The notes: generated by a model from the sequence alone, not told the origin. A stretch of 64,000 bases of DNA from Paenibacillus tengchongensis (GCF_008973665.1 NZ_WACP01000005.1:248001-312000), one strand, 5' to 3'. Counted from the first letter of the stretch, positions 34,790-43,567 are shown. Numbers and translations: made by a program.

Positions 34790-35199
34790 GCTTCCTTCTC
34801 CTTCTTTCCGATCCCGACAACGATTCTGCGACGGGGCTGGAGCCCTTTGCTGCGGCGGGCAATCCACTGGCTGGAATGCGCTGTCACCGCCATCGTAATT
34901 ACGCTGCTGATGACCAGAATGCCGATCAGCAGCAGGCCTTTGCCGCTGAAGATGTCCAAGTGGTTCATAATGCCCGCCGTTGCCGGGATGAAGAACATCG
35001 GCAGATAGGCAAGGATGAACGAGGAGCCCTCCTCAATCATTTTCACCGGCACAATCTTGAGGAGCAGAAGTACAAACAGCAGCAGCAGTCCGACGATACT
35101 GCCGGGAATCGGGAGCTGCAGCTGCTTCTGCAGAAATTCTCCGGCCAGGAAGAACAGATACAGCACTCCGACCTGGGCAATGATGCGTAATATTTTCAT
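34786..35199 (-). CDS. lrgA: LrgA/CidA-like holin-family protein
   Basis: A 137-residue protein with four membrane segments. The N-terminal FLAGEFLQKQLQLPIPGSIVGLLLLF block is the CidA/LrgA signature, and YLPMFFIPATAGIM follows. The C-terminal tail is Arg/Lys-rich. Its stop overlaps the start of lrgB by 4 bp. The ribosome site (AAGGGA) is weak and somewhat distant from ATG 35199. Whether it acts as holin or antiholin cannot be told from sequence. Confidence 0.92.
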   Translation of the reverse strand: MKILRIIAQVGVLYLFFLAGEFLQKQLQLPIPGSIVGLLLLFVLLLLKIVPVKMIEEGSSFILAYLPMFFIPATAGIMNHLDIFSGKGLLLIGILVISSVITMAVTAHSSQWIARRSKGLQPRRRIVVGIGKKEKEA

Positions 35200-35376
35200 G
35201 ATGCAAAGAATCCCTTCAATCTGGAAATAGAATGATATAGCCTAAAGGCTTCCTCTGAAAACTACCTTTATAAGGGTATCAGACATTTCAGTAAATTTTC
35301 AATTACATAAATCGAATTTCTGAAATTAAATTCGCCATTTGCAGCCGAACTGTGTACGGGAAATGATACTCATAAC

Positions 35377-35425
35377 AAAAAAGCCTCTCTGACAGCAGAC
35401 CGTAAAAATCCACTTTCAGAAAGGC
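35377..35425 (-). terminator. Terminator of the nitroreductase gene
   Basis: GCCTCTCTGA and TCAGAAAGGC form a 10-bp stem with one mismatch and a 23-nt loop; the reverse strand continues with TTTTTTG. It lies 36 bp behind the nitroreductase stop. Confidence 0.7.
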
Positions 35426-35460
35426 TGGTTTGTAAGCTTGAAGCTTGGGCCCGGGGCCGT

Positions 35461-36141
35461 TTATATCCACTGGATAACCTGATCAGCACTTTGCCGGGTC
35501 TTCTCGCGGGGCTCATGCAGTCTGTAGCCGAAGGCCGCCATGCAGGCGATTCCGAAATGTTCGGGGTCCATAACCCCTTCCGCTGTCAGGATTTCTTCAA
35601 TGGCGGGTTTATTGAAGCCTTCAATCGGACAGGAGTCGATGCCGATCTGCGCGGCGGCAGTCATCATATTGCCGAGCGCGAGATACGTCTGGCGGGCAGC
35701 CCACTCGAACATAGCCCGTTCGTTGCCTGCCAGCCGGAAATCGCGGTCCAGAAATTCGGCAAACGCCTTCTGCTTGCCGGCCGCCACTTCCGGAGGCAGC
35801 TGCTGCACTTCTTCCGTCATACTGCGCAGATAGGCCGAGCCTGCAGCCATGTCTTGCGGCAGCCGGGCAAGGATCAGCACGAAGTGGCTGGCTGTAGGCA
35901 GCTGTTTCTGCGCTCCCCAGGCGTAAGGCTTCAGCTTCCCGCGCAATTCCGGGCTTTGAACTACGACGAACCGCCACGGCTCGAATCCGAAGGAGCTTGG
36001 CGAGAGGCGTGCGGTTTCCAGGATAAACCGGAAATCCTCATCGCTGATTTTACGGCTGCCATCGAACTCCTTGGTCGCATGTCTGAATGTAAAAGCTGAT
36101 AAAATAGCTTCTTTAATACTTGCTGATGCTGTTGCTTCCAT
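35461..36141 (-). CDS. NAD(P)H-dependent nitroreductase-family oxidoreductase
   Basis: A 226-residue FMN enzyme of the NfsB/YdfN-like group. The N-terminal FRHATKEFD and the SPSSFGFEPWRFVV block bind FMN phosphate; QIGIDSCPIEGFN and FGYRLHEPREKTR near the C-terminus are typical. It should reduce quinones or nitro compounds. ATG 36141 follows AAGGAT at ten bases. It is divergent from an HxlR regulator, the arrangement seen for quinone- and electrophile-sensing HxlR proteins and their reductases. Confidence 0.9.
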   Translation of the reverse strand: MEATASASIKEAILSAFTFRHATKEFDGSRKISDEDFRFILETARLSPSSFGFEPWRFVVVQSPELRGKLKPYAWGAQKQLPTASHFVLILARLPQDMAAGSAYLRSMTEEVQQLPPEVAAGKQKAFAEFLDRDFRLAGNERAMFEWAARQTYLALGNMMTAAAQIGIDSCPIEGFNKPAIEEILTAEGVMDPEHFGIACMAAFGYRLHEPREKTRQSADQVIQWI

Positions 36142-36256
36142 TTTTCATTACATCCTTTCGCTCCGGTTTAGGTTTATGAATTGACGGTCACCTGCTTACG
36201 AGCTAATCTTAAGATATATACAGCAAGGTTGGAAGTACGCACATTTTTGATATGTA

Positions 36257-36272
36257 GTATACAAAATGATAC
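36257..36272. promoter_or_regulatory. Candidate HxlR operator
   Basis: GTAT-N8-ATAC dyad in the 144-bp space between the divergent nitroreductase and HxlR genes, 14 bp before the HxlR start. It is short and AT-rich, so the call is tentative, but HxlR proteins of the YodB type bind similar spaced dyads. Confidence 0.38.
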
Positions 36273-36285
36273 CGTAAGGGGTGCA

Positions 36286-36681
36286 ATGATTATGCGCGAC
36301 CGTAAAGGCGGGTTTGGCGAATGTCCGGAAGGCGCCGTTGCCTGTCCGGTGGAGTATACGCTGGATGTTATCGGAGGCAAATGGAAAGGTGTACTGCTCT
36401 ATCATTTAATGGACGGAAGCAAGCGGTTCAACGAATTCCGCAGAATCTGTCCCGGCATTACCCAGCGTATGCTGACGCTGCAGCTGCGCGAGCTGGAGGA
36501 GGACGGTGTTGTACACCGTGAGGTATATCAGCAGGTTCCTCCGAAAGTGGAATATTCCCTGACTGATTTCGGTCGGACGCTGATTCCGATTATCCAGCTG
36601 ATGAAAGAGTGGGGCCTGGTATACCAGAGCAAACAGCTCTCCGCAGAGAGCTGCCCGGAAGAGGAGAAGGTACAGCTATAA
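36286..36681 (+). CDS. HxlR-family transcriptional regulator
   Basis: A 131-residue winged-helix protein. The HxlR core reads [45 protein letters not shown] and [13 protein letters not shown]. Two cysteines near the N-terminus (C13 and C20) resemble the redox-sensing cysteines of YodB and HypR. The start is ATG 36286 after AAGGGG; an ATG two codons later is possible. By position it should control the divergent nitroreductase gene, de-repressing it when electrophiles modify the cysteines. Confidence 0.9.
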   Translation: MIMRDRKGGFGECPEGAVACPVEYTLDVIGGKWKGVLLYHLMDGSKRFNEFRRICPGITQRMLTLQLRELEEDGVVHREVYQQVPPKVEYSLTDFGRTLIPIIQLMKEWGLVYQSKQLSAESCPEEEKVQL

Positions 36682-36720
36682 CAGGTTTCTGTCTGCAGCG
36701 CAGCATCAAGCGGCCGCAGA

Positions 36721-37113
36721 CTATTCATCCTCGGTGAAAAAATCCTCCGATTTCTGCCGGTGCTCCTCCGTCACCTGGCCGGCCAGCGCCCGGACACCGG
36801 CGGCGATAATTGCGGCATCGTCGGTAAGCCCGAGGCCGATGAACGCATCGGGAATCGTATCCAGCGGTGAAATGAAGTAAGCCAGCGCCCCGAAGGCAAT
36901 CCCTTTGGCCCATAGGGGGGTTTTGGCGTCAATGGCGCAATAGTACATCGCTACCGCTTCTTTGGTGAATGGAATTCTGCCGGCGAACTTGCGCAGCTTG
37001 CTCCAGAAGCCTTTTTTGACCAGCGCTTCATTCTCACGCTGATACTTGAAAGTCTCAGCCAGTTCAGTCCCCTTCCCTTCCACCGGCAGCTGCTGTTCTT
37101 GATGCTCCTTCAT
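36721..37113 (-). CDS. YkvA family protein (DUF1232)
   Basis: A 130-residue protein. The DUF1232 block YFISPLDTIPDAFIGLGLTDDAAII spans the C-terminal half and forms one or two membrane-inserting helices; the N-terminal 45 residues are charged. Start at ATG 37113 nine bases after AGGAGGG. Function of the family is unknown. It converges with the HxlR gene with 39 bp between stops. Confidence 0.85.
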   Translation of the reverse strand: MKEHQEQQLPVEGKGTELAETFKYQRENEALVKKGFWSKLRKFAGRIPFTKEAVAMYYCAIDAKTPLWAKGIAFGALAYFISPLDTIPDAFIGLGLTDDAAIIAAGVRALAGQVTEEHRQKSEDFFTEDE

Positions 37114-37288
37114 CGTTAGTTCCCTCCTGTCTTCTTCCATTATGAAACTTACATACCGCCGTTTCATACGGTTGAAACGAGCCGTTCCTGCCGCCGGGAT
37201 GCGGAATTCACCATATGAGGTAAAAAAGTTTAGTGTTGCCAGTACAAAAACGGATAATTTAGTATGGATACTGTGAAACTATTATGCT

Positions 37289-38137
37289 GTGTGGAAGGAG
37301 AGGTTTGCTATCAGATACGGAACTTTGGCGCATACGGCCGGTCGTCTTCCGCTCAAGACCCTTACTGCCGAGCTGGCCACCTACGGTATTGACTTTGTGC
37401 AGCTTGCGCTTTCCAAGGCGATTGCCGATATCGACTTATCTACAGGTAAGCTCAGCCCCGGACTTGCCAACTATATCGGGGAACATTTCGAGCGTGCGGG
37501 CATCCGCATCGGTGTACTAGGCTGCTATATCGACCCGATCCATCCCGACCCCGTCATCCGCCGGGCGGAGATTGACCGGTTTAAGGAGCATTTGCGTTAT
37601 GCCCGTCACTTCGGCGCACCCATGGTCGCCACCGAAAGCGGGGGCCTGACTACCTTCAAGCCATTCGATGCAGAACGCTATGAGACGATCGGTTGGGATA
37701 TCTTCAAAGCCACCGTCCAGGAACTGGCGGAAGAGGCGGAGAAATGGGGCGTCTTCCTGGCTCTTGAAGGCGTATCCACACACACCCTTTCGACTCCGGA
37801 GAAGATGCGGCGGATTCTCGATGAGGTTCCTTCGAGCGCCATCGGCGTCGTGCTTGATCCGTGCAACTTGATCGGGACCGACGTGGACTTGCAGGATCAG
37901 ATCATCGACCAGTCGTTCGAGCTGTTCGGCGACCGGATCATTCTGGCCCACCTGAAGGATATCTATGCCGAAGGCGGACAAATCCGCCATGGCAAGTCCG
38001 GCAACGGCTTGTTCCATACGGCCCGGTTCCTGGAGAAGCTCGAAGCCTGCAAACCGATGATCGATGTATCCCTTGAGGAAATCACCGGCGGCGAGATTAA
38101 GGAAACGGTGGAATTGCTGAACAGCTTACGTAAATAA
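37289..38137 (+). CDS. Sugar phosphate isomerase/epimerase-like TIM barrel
   Basis: A protein of about 282 residues in the AP-endonuclease-2/xylose-isomerase-like TIM-barrel family. Metal-site candidates are the Glu in FLALEGVS, the Asp/His in HLKDIYAEGG and the final Glu in VSLEEITGG. The start is uncertain: GTG 37289 is the only ordinary start, but it has no site before it, whereas a very good AAGGAGAGG lies at 37295-37303 within the frame, six bases before an ATC at 37310 where homologous barrels begin (IRYGTLAH). Substrate unknown. Confidence 0.82.
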   Translation: MWKERFAIRYGTLAHTAGRLPLKTLTAELATYGIDFVQLALSKAIADIDLSTGKLSPGLANYIGEHFERAGIRIGVLGCYIDPIHPDPVIRRAEIDRFKEHLRYARHFGAPMVATESGGLTTFKPFDAERYETIGWDIFKATVQELAEEAEKWGVFLALEGVSTHTLSTPEKMRRILDEVPSSAIGVVLDPCNLIGTDVDLQDQIIDQSFELFGDRIILAHLKDIYAEGGQIRHGKSGNGLFHTARFLEKLEACKPMIDVSLEEITGGEIKETVELLNSLRK

Positions 38138-38170
38138 AAAATGTACCGTGAAGTGAGAATAGTACGCTGC

Positions 38171-38677
38171 TTAATCGTAATGCTTCCAGTTCAGCAGATG
38201 AATGTCCTCGTCCTGCAGCCACCGGGAAGCATACACAATCTGGCCGGTATGGTAGGCAAAGTGCTCTGCCGTACCGATCAGTACCTTCTGAATGCTCCAT
38301 TGATAGCTCTCTACCCCGGAGTTCTCCGGATAGTACACCGTTACAACCCGCTCCAAGTCTGCCGCTGTCAGGCCGCGGACAACGCTCCAGCTCTCATCCC
38401 TGACTGTCCGCAGGCGGTCCAGAAGCGCTTCCCCGCTCATTCCCCCACGGGTGAGAAATTCGCCCGGGCGGTCACGCACCACCCCCGATCCGCCGATCGC
38501 CCCGCCCAGATGCTGGGCTTCGTTACCCGCCAGATGCAGACAGAGATTACCGATGGCGTTCATCTTCGGCCTTGGCCGGTGCCAGATTTTCTCTACCGGC
38601 AATCCCCTCACCGCAACCTGCAAATAACCCAGTGACTGATCCAGCTTCCGCATGCATTCTGTTATAATTTCGCTCAC
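38171..38677 (-). CDS. DinB-family protein
   Basis: A 168-residue member of the DinB/YfiT superfamily, the third in this window and not close to the other two. Metal-binding His candidates are in LCLHLAGNEAQH and AEHFAYHTGQIVY. The start is GTG 38677 eight bases after GGAGG. It converges with the TIM-barrel gene with 33 bp between. Substrate unknown. Confidence 0.85.
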   Translation of the reverse strand: MSEIITECMRKLDQSLGYLQVAVRGLPVEKIWHRPRPKMNAIGNLCLHLAGNEAQHLGGAIGGSGVVRDRPGEFLTRGGMSGEALLDRLRTVRDESWSVVRGLTAADLERVVTVYYPENSGVESYQWSIQKVLIGTAEHFAYHTGQIVYASRWLQDEDIHLLNWKHYD

Positions 38678-38764
38678 CTTCCACGCCTCCCGTGAATAAT
38701 ATAATAGCAAAACGCCTGTGTAAATTGCCTGTACACCCCATTACCAGAAGGGAAGCGATCTGCC

Positions 38765-39868
38765 TTGAGATTTACCTTTCCCATTCTCACCTTATGTCAT
38801 GGCGGTGCGCAGCGGATGCTGGTTGAGCTTACCAACGGCCTCACAGCCATGGGCCACCAGGTTGTTATTCTGATGCCGCTGGGAGGTGACGTTTCATATA
38901 CAGTCCACTCCACACTGCTGCGCACCGATTATACGCTGTTGAGGGAAACAGACTTTCCAAATGCCGATGTCATCGTCTCGAACTTCTACACTACCGTCCC
39001 AATTGCCGAAGCGGCCAGCCAAAATGGAAAAGGCGTACATGTGCGGCTGTCCCTCTGCTATGAGCCGCTGTTTCTGCCGGAGAACGAGAAGTCCTTTCCT
39101 TCCTATCATACCACTGCAAATTTAGTAGTTTTATCACAATGGCAGCAGGATCTGATTGAACTGAACCATGGAATCACCGGCAGTATTGTCCCGGTCGGAA
39201 TCAGTGCCGCTTTCCGGAATATGAACATCCGTCACCGTCTTCAGGAACCGCTGAACATTACCGCCATCCTCCGCAAAGAGGAGAACGGCTTCTCCTGGCA
39301 CCGTGAGCAAAGCTATCTGGTGCAGCAGCTCGATAACGTCAAAGCAAATCTGCCTCATGTAAACATCAACTTCATCAGCCCGCCGGATGAATTCTATTCT
39401 TCCCCTTCCCTGCAGGCGATGAAGGCAAGCGGGAAATACCGCTTCTTCACACCGCAGAATGACGCAGAGCTCTGCTACCATTACAATTGCGCCGATATCT
39501 TCGTCAGCTCCAGCAGCTTCGATACCGGCTCCCTGCCGGGTCTGGAGGCGATGCGCTGCGGGGCTGCACTCGCTTCCGTATACTCCGGCGGGAATCTGGA
39601 ATATGCCCGCCATGAGGAGAATTGCCTGCTCTCTTACCGGTATGAGAACCGGCTGGCCTCGGATGTAGCCCGTCTGGTCATGGACCACTCGCTGCGCAGC
39701 CGGCTGGCCCAGAAGGGCGAAGCCGATTCGGCGGCCTGGACCTGGGAGAACAGCGTGAAGAAAATGGAGGAGGCGATCCGCCGTATCCTGTCCGGCACGC
39801 CGGCGCCGCAAACGCCCAAAACCACCCGCTTCCGTAAGCTCAGCAGCTATTGGGGCGGCAAAGGCTGA
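38765..39868 (+). CDS. Family 4 glycosyltransferase
   Basis: A 367-residue GT-B enzyme. The N-terminal domain holds the acceptor loop GGAQRMLVELTNGL, and the C-terminal domain has the donor-site block SSSFDTGSLPGLEAMRCGAALAS with the E-x7-E-like pattern of retaining GT4 enzymes. A GC-rich basic tail ends the protein. The start is TTG 38765 with AGAAGGGAAG upstream. It opens a region of envelope- or spore-surface-like genes, but its sugar and acceptor are unknown. Confidence 0.86.
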   Translation: MRFTFPILTLCHGGAQRMLVELTNGLTAMGHQVVILMPLGGDVSYTVHSTLLRTDYTLLRETDFPNADVIVSNFYTTVPIAEAASQNGKGVHVRLSLCYEPLFLPENEKSFPSYHTTANLVVLSQWQQDLIELNHGITGSIVPVGISAAFRNMNIRHRLQEPLNITAILRKEENGFSWHREQSYLVQQLDNVKANLPHVNINFISPPDEFYSSPSLQAMKASGKYRFFTPQNDAELCYHYNCADIFVSSSSFDTGSLPGLEAMRCGAALASVYSGGNLEYARHEENCLLSYRYENRLASDVARLVMDHSLRSRLAQKGEADSAAWTWENSVKKMEEAIRRILSGTPAPQTPKTTRFRKLSSYWGGKG

Positions 39869-39881
39869 CTGCCGACAAACC

Positions 39882-39924
39882 AAACAGCAGCAAATTCCCT
39901 GAGGCGGGGAATTTGCTGCTGTTT
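39882..39924. terminator. Bidirectional terminator between convergent genes
   Basis: A perfect 18-bp stem, AAACAGCAGCAAATTCCC and its complement GGGAATTTGCTGCTGTTT, with a 7-nt loop. T-rich sequence follows on both strands. It separates the glycosyltransferase from the reverse-strand Asp-box protein gene. Confidence 0.88.
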
Positions 39925-39940
39925 CTTATATCCGGCTTCG

Positions 39941-41173
39941 TTAATTGCCGAAGATGACATCCTGCTTCCCTAAGCGGGAGTCATTCCACACCGCCGCCAG
40001 CGTATTGGGGAACTGGGTTGCCGCCGTAATATAGTCGCCGATAAGCGGAACCGGCGTCGGCGAATTGCCGTTCGGATTGGTGGACACATCGGTAAGCCTC
40101 CGGTTAACGAAGGACAGGCCGCTGTTGATGGACTCCGCCACAAACACATCCAGCAGAAAACCGTTCACCCGGTTCGTATAATAAATCACACGTATCGTTC
40201 CAGTAGAGGGCGAGACCGTAATGGACGGCGAGAAATTCTGGGAGCCGGGCGGTGAGCCGGTGATACTGACCGGCGTCGACCACAGGAGGCCGTCCGGTGA
40301 ACGCGAGAAGAAAATGTCGGCATAGCCTTGCCGGAAATCATTCCATACTGCATATACAGAGCCTGCGAACTGGCCATCGGAAATATCGGCCCCGAGGGCC
40401 AGATTGGTCTGGACGCGGAAGGCATACCCCGGCACGGGCAATGGACTGGGCACCGGCACGGTATTGGCAATGAAAGTAGCCCCGCGGTTGGCTGGCGGAC
40501 TGAAGGTTGCTCCGCCGTCCTGTGAGGCCCGCACCAGTGCATAGGTTGGTCCTCCGCCAATTAGGATATAACCCGCGTACACTTGACCTGCGAGCCCGAC
40601 GACCAGCGCGGCTCGCTCGATCCGGCCGCGCGGGTCCGAAATGCGGATCGGCGGCTCCCAGGACAAGCCTTGGTTCAGCGAACGCTGGAAGAAGATCGCC
40701 GAATTCACCGCCAGATTATAAAGCGGTGTATAACCGACATAAACATTGCCCAGATACGGGCTTGAGGGTGAGAAATCCGAAGCCAGAAACGGTTCATCAT
40801 TATGCAGATAAGTTCCATACCCCCTGCGGACAATTACCGGCGGATTAAAGGTTGCCCCATTATCAAAGGAAGTGTAAGTAGCGATCGTACCGTCATCGAA
40901 TTCATTGAAAAAATGTACGGCGACGATAAAGGTGCTCGGGAACGTATAATCAATCGTCGGCGCCTCGGCGCTCGTAAAGCCCGGTGCCTGCGGCAGAATG
41001 GTATTTGACCAGGTCTGGCCGCCGTCCAGCGACCGGTAGAATCCGGTCAGTGCCGTACCGGTGCTGTCATCCACCGCCACCACGCACATGATGTTCGGGT
41101 CAAGCAAACTGACCGCAATCGAAGGCTCGATATGGTTACCCGGCAGCGCTGCGGTCACATTGACATTTACCAT
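39941..41173 (-). CDS. Sialidase-fold protein with Asp-box repeats
   Basis: A 410-residue beta-propeller protein. Canonical Asp boxes are SLDGGQTW, SFDNGATF and SQDGGATF, and three weaker ones (SLNQGLSW, SPDGLLW, SINSGLSF) give six. The catalytic Arg triad and Tyr/Glu of true sialidases are not evident, so enzymatic activity is doubtful. No signal peptide, although propellers of this type are usually extracellular; loading onto the spore surface by the mother cell would explain that. RBS AAGGGGG before ATG 41173. It lies 17 bp behind the next small gene and is probably co-transcribed with it. Confidence 0.82.
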   Translation of the reverse strand: MVNVNVTAALPGNHIEPSIAVSLLDPNIMCVVAVDDSTGTALTGFYRSLDGGQTWSNTILPQAPGFTSAEAPTIDYTFPSTFIVAVHFFNEFDDGTIATYTSFDNGATFNPPVIVRRGYGTYLHNDEPFLASDFSPSSPYLGNVYVGYTPLYNLAVNSAIFFQRSLNQGLSWEPPIRISDPRGRIERAALVVGLAGQVYAGYILIGGGPTYALVRASQDGGATFSPPANRGATFIANTVPVPSPLPVPGYAFRVQTNLALGADISDGQFAGSVYAVWNDFRQGYADIFFSRSPDGLLWSTPVSITGSPPGSQNFSPSITVSPSTGTIRVIYYTNRVNGFLLDVFVAESINSGLSFVNRRLTDVSTNPNGNSPTPVPLIGDYITAATQFPNTLAAVWNDSRLGKQDVIFGN

Positions 41174-41190
41174 GGCCTATCCCCCTTGGC

Positions 41191-41562
41191 TCACGTTGGA
41201 ATGATGGACAACCGGTCAATGTATGTAAGCTCAGGCTGCAAAATCCGGTCCAATACATTGCCTGCGGCATCGAGTGCGAATACGTTGATCATCGTGTTGA
41301 CTGCACTGTAGAAGTTCATCTGCACTTCATAATAATCTGCAATATTTACGGAATAGGTCTGTACAATTAATTGCTGGGCGTTGATCTGGAACAGTGCCTC
41401 TCCGACCGGGACACGGGTGAAATTGACGCCGCGGAAATGAAAAATCTGCAGATTCAAATTGATCGGCACCATAGTGGAATCATTCAGGCAGGAAACCTGT
41501 ATCCGGTCGATATGATTCAGGCCTGCCGGCGGGTTATAGACGGCGCCCGTGGTATACGGCAT
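41191..41562 (-). CDS. Beta-rich protein of unknown function
   Basis: A protein of about 123 residues, with alternating hydrophobic strands, many Asn, Gln, Val and Ile, and few charges. I do not recognise it, but its style resembles the two paralogous proteins upstream. I chose ATG 41562 because GGTGGAGGAGC precedes it; an in-frame TTG at 41640 would add 26 residues and is possible. It probably begins the transcript with the Asp-box gene, since a terminator lies just upstream. Confidence 0.62.
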   Translation of the reverse strand: MPYTTGAVYNPPAGLNHIDRIQVSCLNDSTMVPINLNLQIFHFRGVNFTRVPVGEALFQINAQQLIVQTYSVNIADYYEVQMNFYSAVNTMINVFALDAAGNVLDRILQPELTYIDRLSIIPT

Positions 41563-41746
41563 GCTCCTCCACCCCCCTCCGGCCGCCGGAAGAGAAGGCT
41601 CTTCTAACAATGGTTCGCATAATATTCCTCCCATCTTCAAATGACCGCTTTTATATAATTATGATGGCGGATTTTGTCCAATGAGTGGGGCTTAGCAGGA
41701 AACTGTTTCAATTGTTTGCGGGGACCCCGGGGTATACTTCTGCCGC

Positions 41747-41771
41747 AAAAAAAGGGATGCTTATGCATCCC
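41747..41771 (-). terminator. Terminator of the paralogue pair
   Basis: GGGATGC-TTAT-GCATCCC, followed on the reverse strand by seven T. It ends the transcript of the two paralogous genes 10 bp after the second stop, so the next gene needs its own promoter. Confidence 0.87.
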
Positions 41772-41780
41772 CATCAAAAA

Positions 41781-42188
41781 TCACATGGACAGCGACAAAC
41801 CCGAGAAGATCAGCGGTCCGACAATGTTTGGCGGAGTGGCCCCGGAGTAAGCGGAAACGGTGAGTCCATAGGCGTAATAGCCGGCTGGAAGGCCGCTGTC
41901 CATATACGAAAAGCTTACCCCGTCGAATCCTCCCGCCGGAACGCTCCCTGCCCGTATCGAAAAGATGGCCGCTCCGTTACGGACGATAGTATAAATACAA
42001 TCGGCACCAGGCGTCCCGCCAGTGTTCTGCAGCCCTATTGTCGCCTGCAGCAAAGCGTATCCTCCCGCCGCCACATTAAGGCCAAACTGACCCAGAATCG
42101 TGCTGTTGGGCAATGTTTGAACGGAAAAAGATGTCGTCTGACTGAAGCTGGAAGGAACATTTTTACCGAAATCTATAATCTGCGCCAT
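41781..42188 (-). CDS. Beta-rich paralogous protein B, unknown function
   Basis: A 135-residue protein clearly paralogous to the gene before it: both start with (V/I)DF.K...SFSQ, share GQFGLNVAAGGYALLQATIG-like and RNG..IF.I segments, and end with VGPLIFSGLSLSM/VGPADFSGLSMG. The pattern of short hydrophobic strands and Asn/Gly turns recalls the C1q/TNF-like heads of exosporium proteins such as BclA, but this is only a resemblance. No signal peptide. Start ATG 42188 with GGGGTGAGCGGAG. It starts 7 bp after its paralogue. Confidence 0.75.
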   Translation of the reverse strand: MAQIIDFGKNVPSSFSQTTSFSVQTLPNSTILGQFGLNVAAGGYALLQATIGLQNTGGTPGADCIYTIVRNGAAIFSIRAGSVPAGGFDGVSFSYMDSGLPAGYYAYGLTVSAYSGATPPNIVGPLIFSGLSLSM

Positions 42189-42195
42189 ACTCCGC

Positions 42196-42600
42196 TCACC
42201 CCATCGAGAGTCCCGAGAAATCGGCGGGACCCACCACATTGGCCGCATTCACAGCGGCAGAATTGACCTGCGAGACACTCATTGTGTAACTGTAGTATCC
42301 GGTGGGGATATTAGTATCCACATAGCTGAAAGTAACGTCTTCAAATACTCCTACGCCGTTAATTTGGCTTTGAATTGTAAAAATAGGCGTTCCGTTCCGT
42401 GCCAGTATAAACATCAGAATCGGCGAGCCGCCAACAGACTGCATTCCGATTGTAGCATTCAGCAGCACATTGCCCCCTTGCATGACAAACAACCCAAAGT
42501 TGGTAAGAAGCGTACTGGAGGGCGCAGCAGCAACCGGGACGGCGAGCGACTGGCTAAAGCTGTTCACGGTACTTTTACTGAAATCAACTAGCTGTACCAT
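42196..42600 (-). CDS. Beta-rich paralogous protein A, unknown function
   Basis: A 134-residue protein, first of the pair. See the partner for shared motifs. Few charged residues, no Cys, no signal peptide, mostly predicted beta structure. RBS AAGGAGG seven bases before ATG 42600; a TTG two codons earlier is unlikely. A sequence resembling a SigK promoter lies 39 bp upstream, which would place the pair in the sporulating mother cell. Confidence 0.77.
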   Translation of the reverse strand: MVQLVDFSKSTVNSFSQSLAVPVAAAPSSTLLTNFGLFVMQGGNVLLNATIGMQSVGGSPILMFILARNGTPIFTIQSQINGVGVFEDVTFSYVDTNIPTGYYSYTMSVSQVNSAAVNAANVVGPADFSGLSMG

Positions 42601-42638
42601 AACCAAACCTCCTTATATCGGTTAGTGAGCTTACAATC

Positions 42639-42664
42639 AGCATATGGAGGATTGCTGCAGTTGT
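42639..42664 (-). promoter_or_regulatory. Candidate SigK-type promoter for the paralogue pair
   Basis: On the reverse strand AC (42664-42663), 16 bases, then CATATGCT (42646-42639), matching AC-N16/17-CATANNNT of late mother-cell promoters. The consensus is short, so chance is a real alternative; the distance of about 30 nt from the likely transcript start to the ATG is reasonable. Confidence 0.35.
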
Positions 42665-42799
42665 TTGGACCTTTGGGGCCTGTTTATTCAGGAGAAGGCC
42701 GGAGCGGCGGTAAAACCATGACATCTGTCTATAGGCATAAACCCGCCGGCAGGGGTAAACTTATAGAAACAGACGGAAGATCAGCACAAAGACGAGGCG

Positions 42800-43567
42800 A
42801 TGATAACGATGAATATCCGGGCAGAGAGCGGCGGCCTAAGCTTTAAAACCATGGTCAGCGGCGATTCCATTTCCAAAGGTGTCATTTACGATGAGGCAAG
42901 AAGCAAATATGTCATTCTGGAGGATAATTATGTTTCACTGCTCCAGGACAAGCTGAAAGGTGGACTACGCAACACGGCAAGGTTCGGAAATACACTGGTC
43001 AAGGGCTTCGGCAACCTGAAGCGGGATGTTCCGAAGGAAAAGCCTGATGTGGTACTGATTGAATACGGCGGCAACGACTGCGATTTTCATTGGGAAGAGA
43101 TTGCTATAAATCCAGACGGGGAGCATAGTCCGAAAACGGCATTTCCGGCTTTCGAAGCGATGCTCCTTGATATGATCGGATATTTGCGGGAACAGAACAT
43201 CGTGCCCGTCCTGATGAATTTGCCGCCGCTGAATGCGGAGAGCTATTTCAAATGGGTGGGCGGCAATAACCCGAAATCCGAAAGCAACATTCTGAAATGG
43301 CTTGGCAGCGTAACTAAAATCTACTGGTGGCAGGAGAAATACAACTCAACCATTATGAAGGTAGCGGAGAGCACCGGCACACGGCTGATCGATATCCGCA
43401 GCGCATTCCTCCAGGAGCCGGACTTTACCAGGCTCATCTGTGTAGATGGTATTCACCCGAACCGGGAAGGGCACCGCGTTATCTATGACAAGGTGCTGAG
43501 CTTCATCCGCAGCAGCGAACCGCAGCTGCTGCAGGACGGAGGCTTCCACCCGGCATCCGCATATTAG
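42800..43567 (+). CDS. SGNH/GDSL hydrolase
   Basis: A 255-residue esterase-like protein. Block I is VSGDSISKG, Block III is YGGNDCDF, Block V is DGIHPNREGH, giving Ser, Asn, Asp and His of the active site. No signal peptide, so cytosolic or released by mother-cell lysis. The start may be ATG 42800 or ATG 42809; GAGG lies just ahead of the first. It is divergent from the paralogue pair across about 200 bp. Its natural ester, perhaps an acyl group on a sugar, is unknown. Confidence 0.86.
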   Translation: MITMNIRAESGGLSFKTMVSGDSISKGVIYDEARSKYVILEDNYVSLLQDKLKGGLRNTARFGNTLVKGFGNLKRDVPKEKPDVVLIEYGGNDCDFHWEEIAINPDGEHSPKTAFPAFEAMLLDMIGYLREQNIVPVLMNLPPLNAESYFKWVGGNNPKSESNILKWLGSVTKIYWWQEKYNSTIMKVAESTGTRLIDIRSAFLQEPDFTRLICVDGIHPNREGHRVIYDKVLSFIRSSEPQLLQDGGFHPASAY

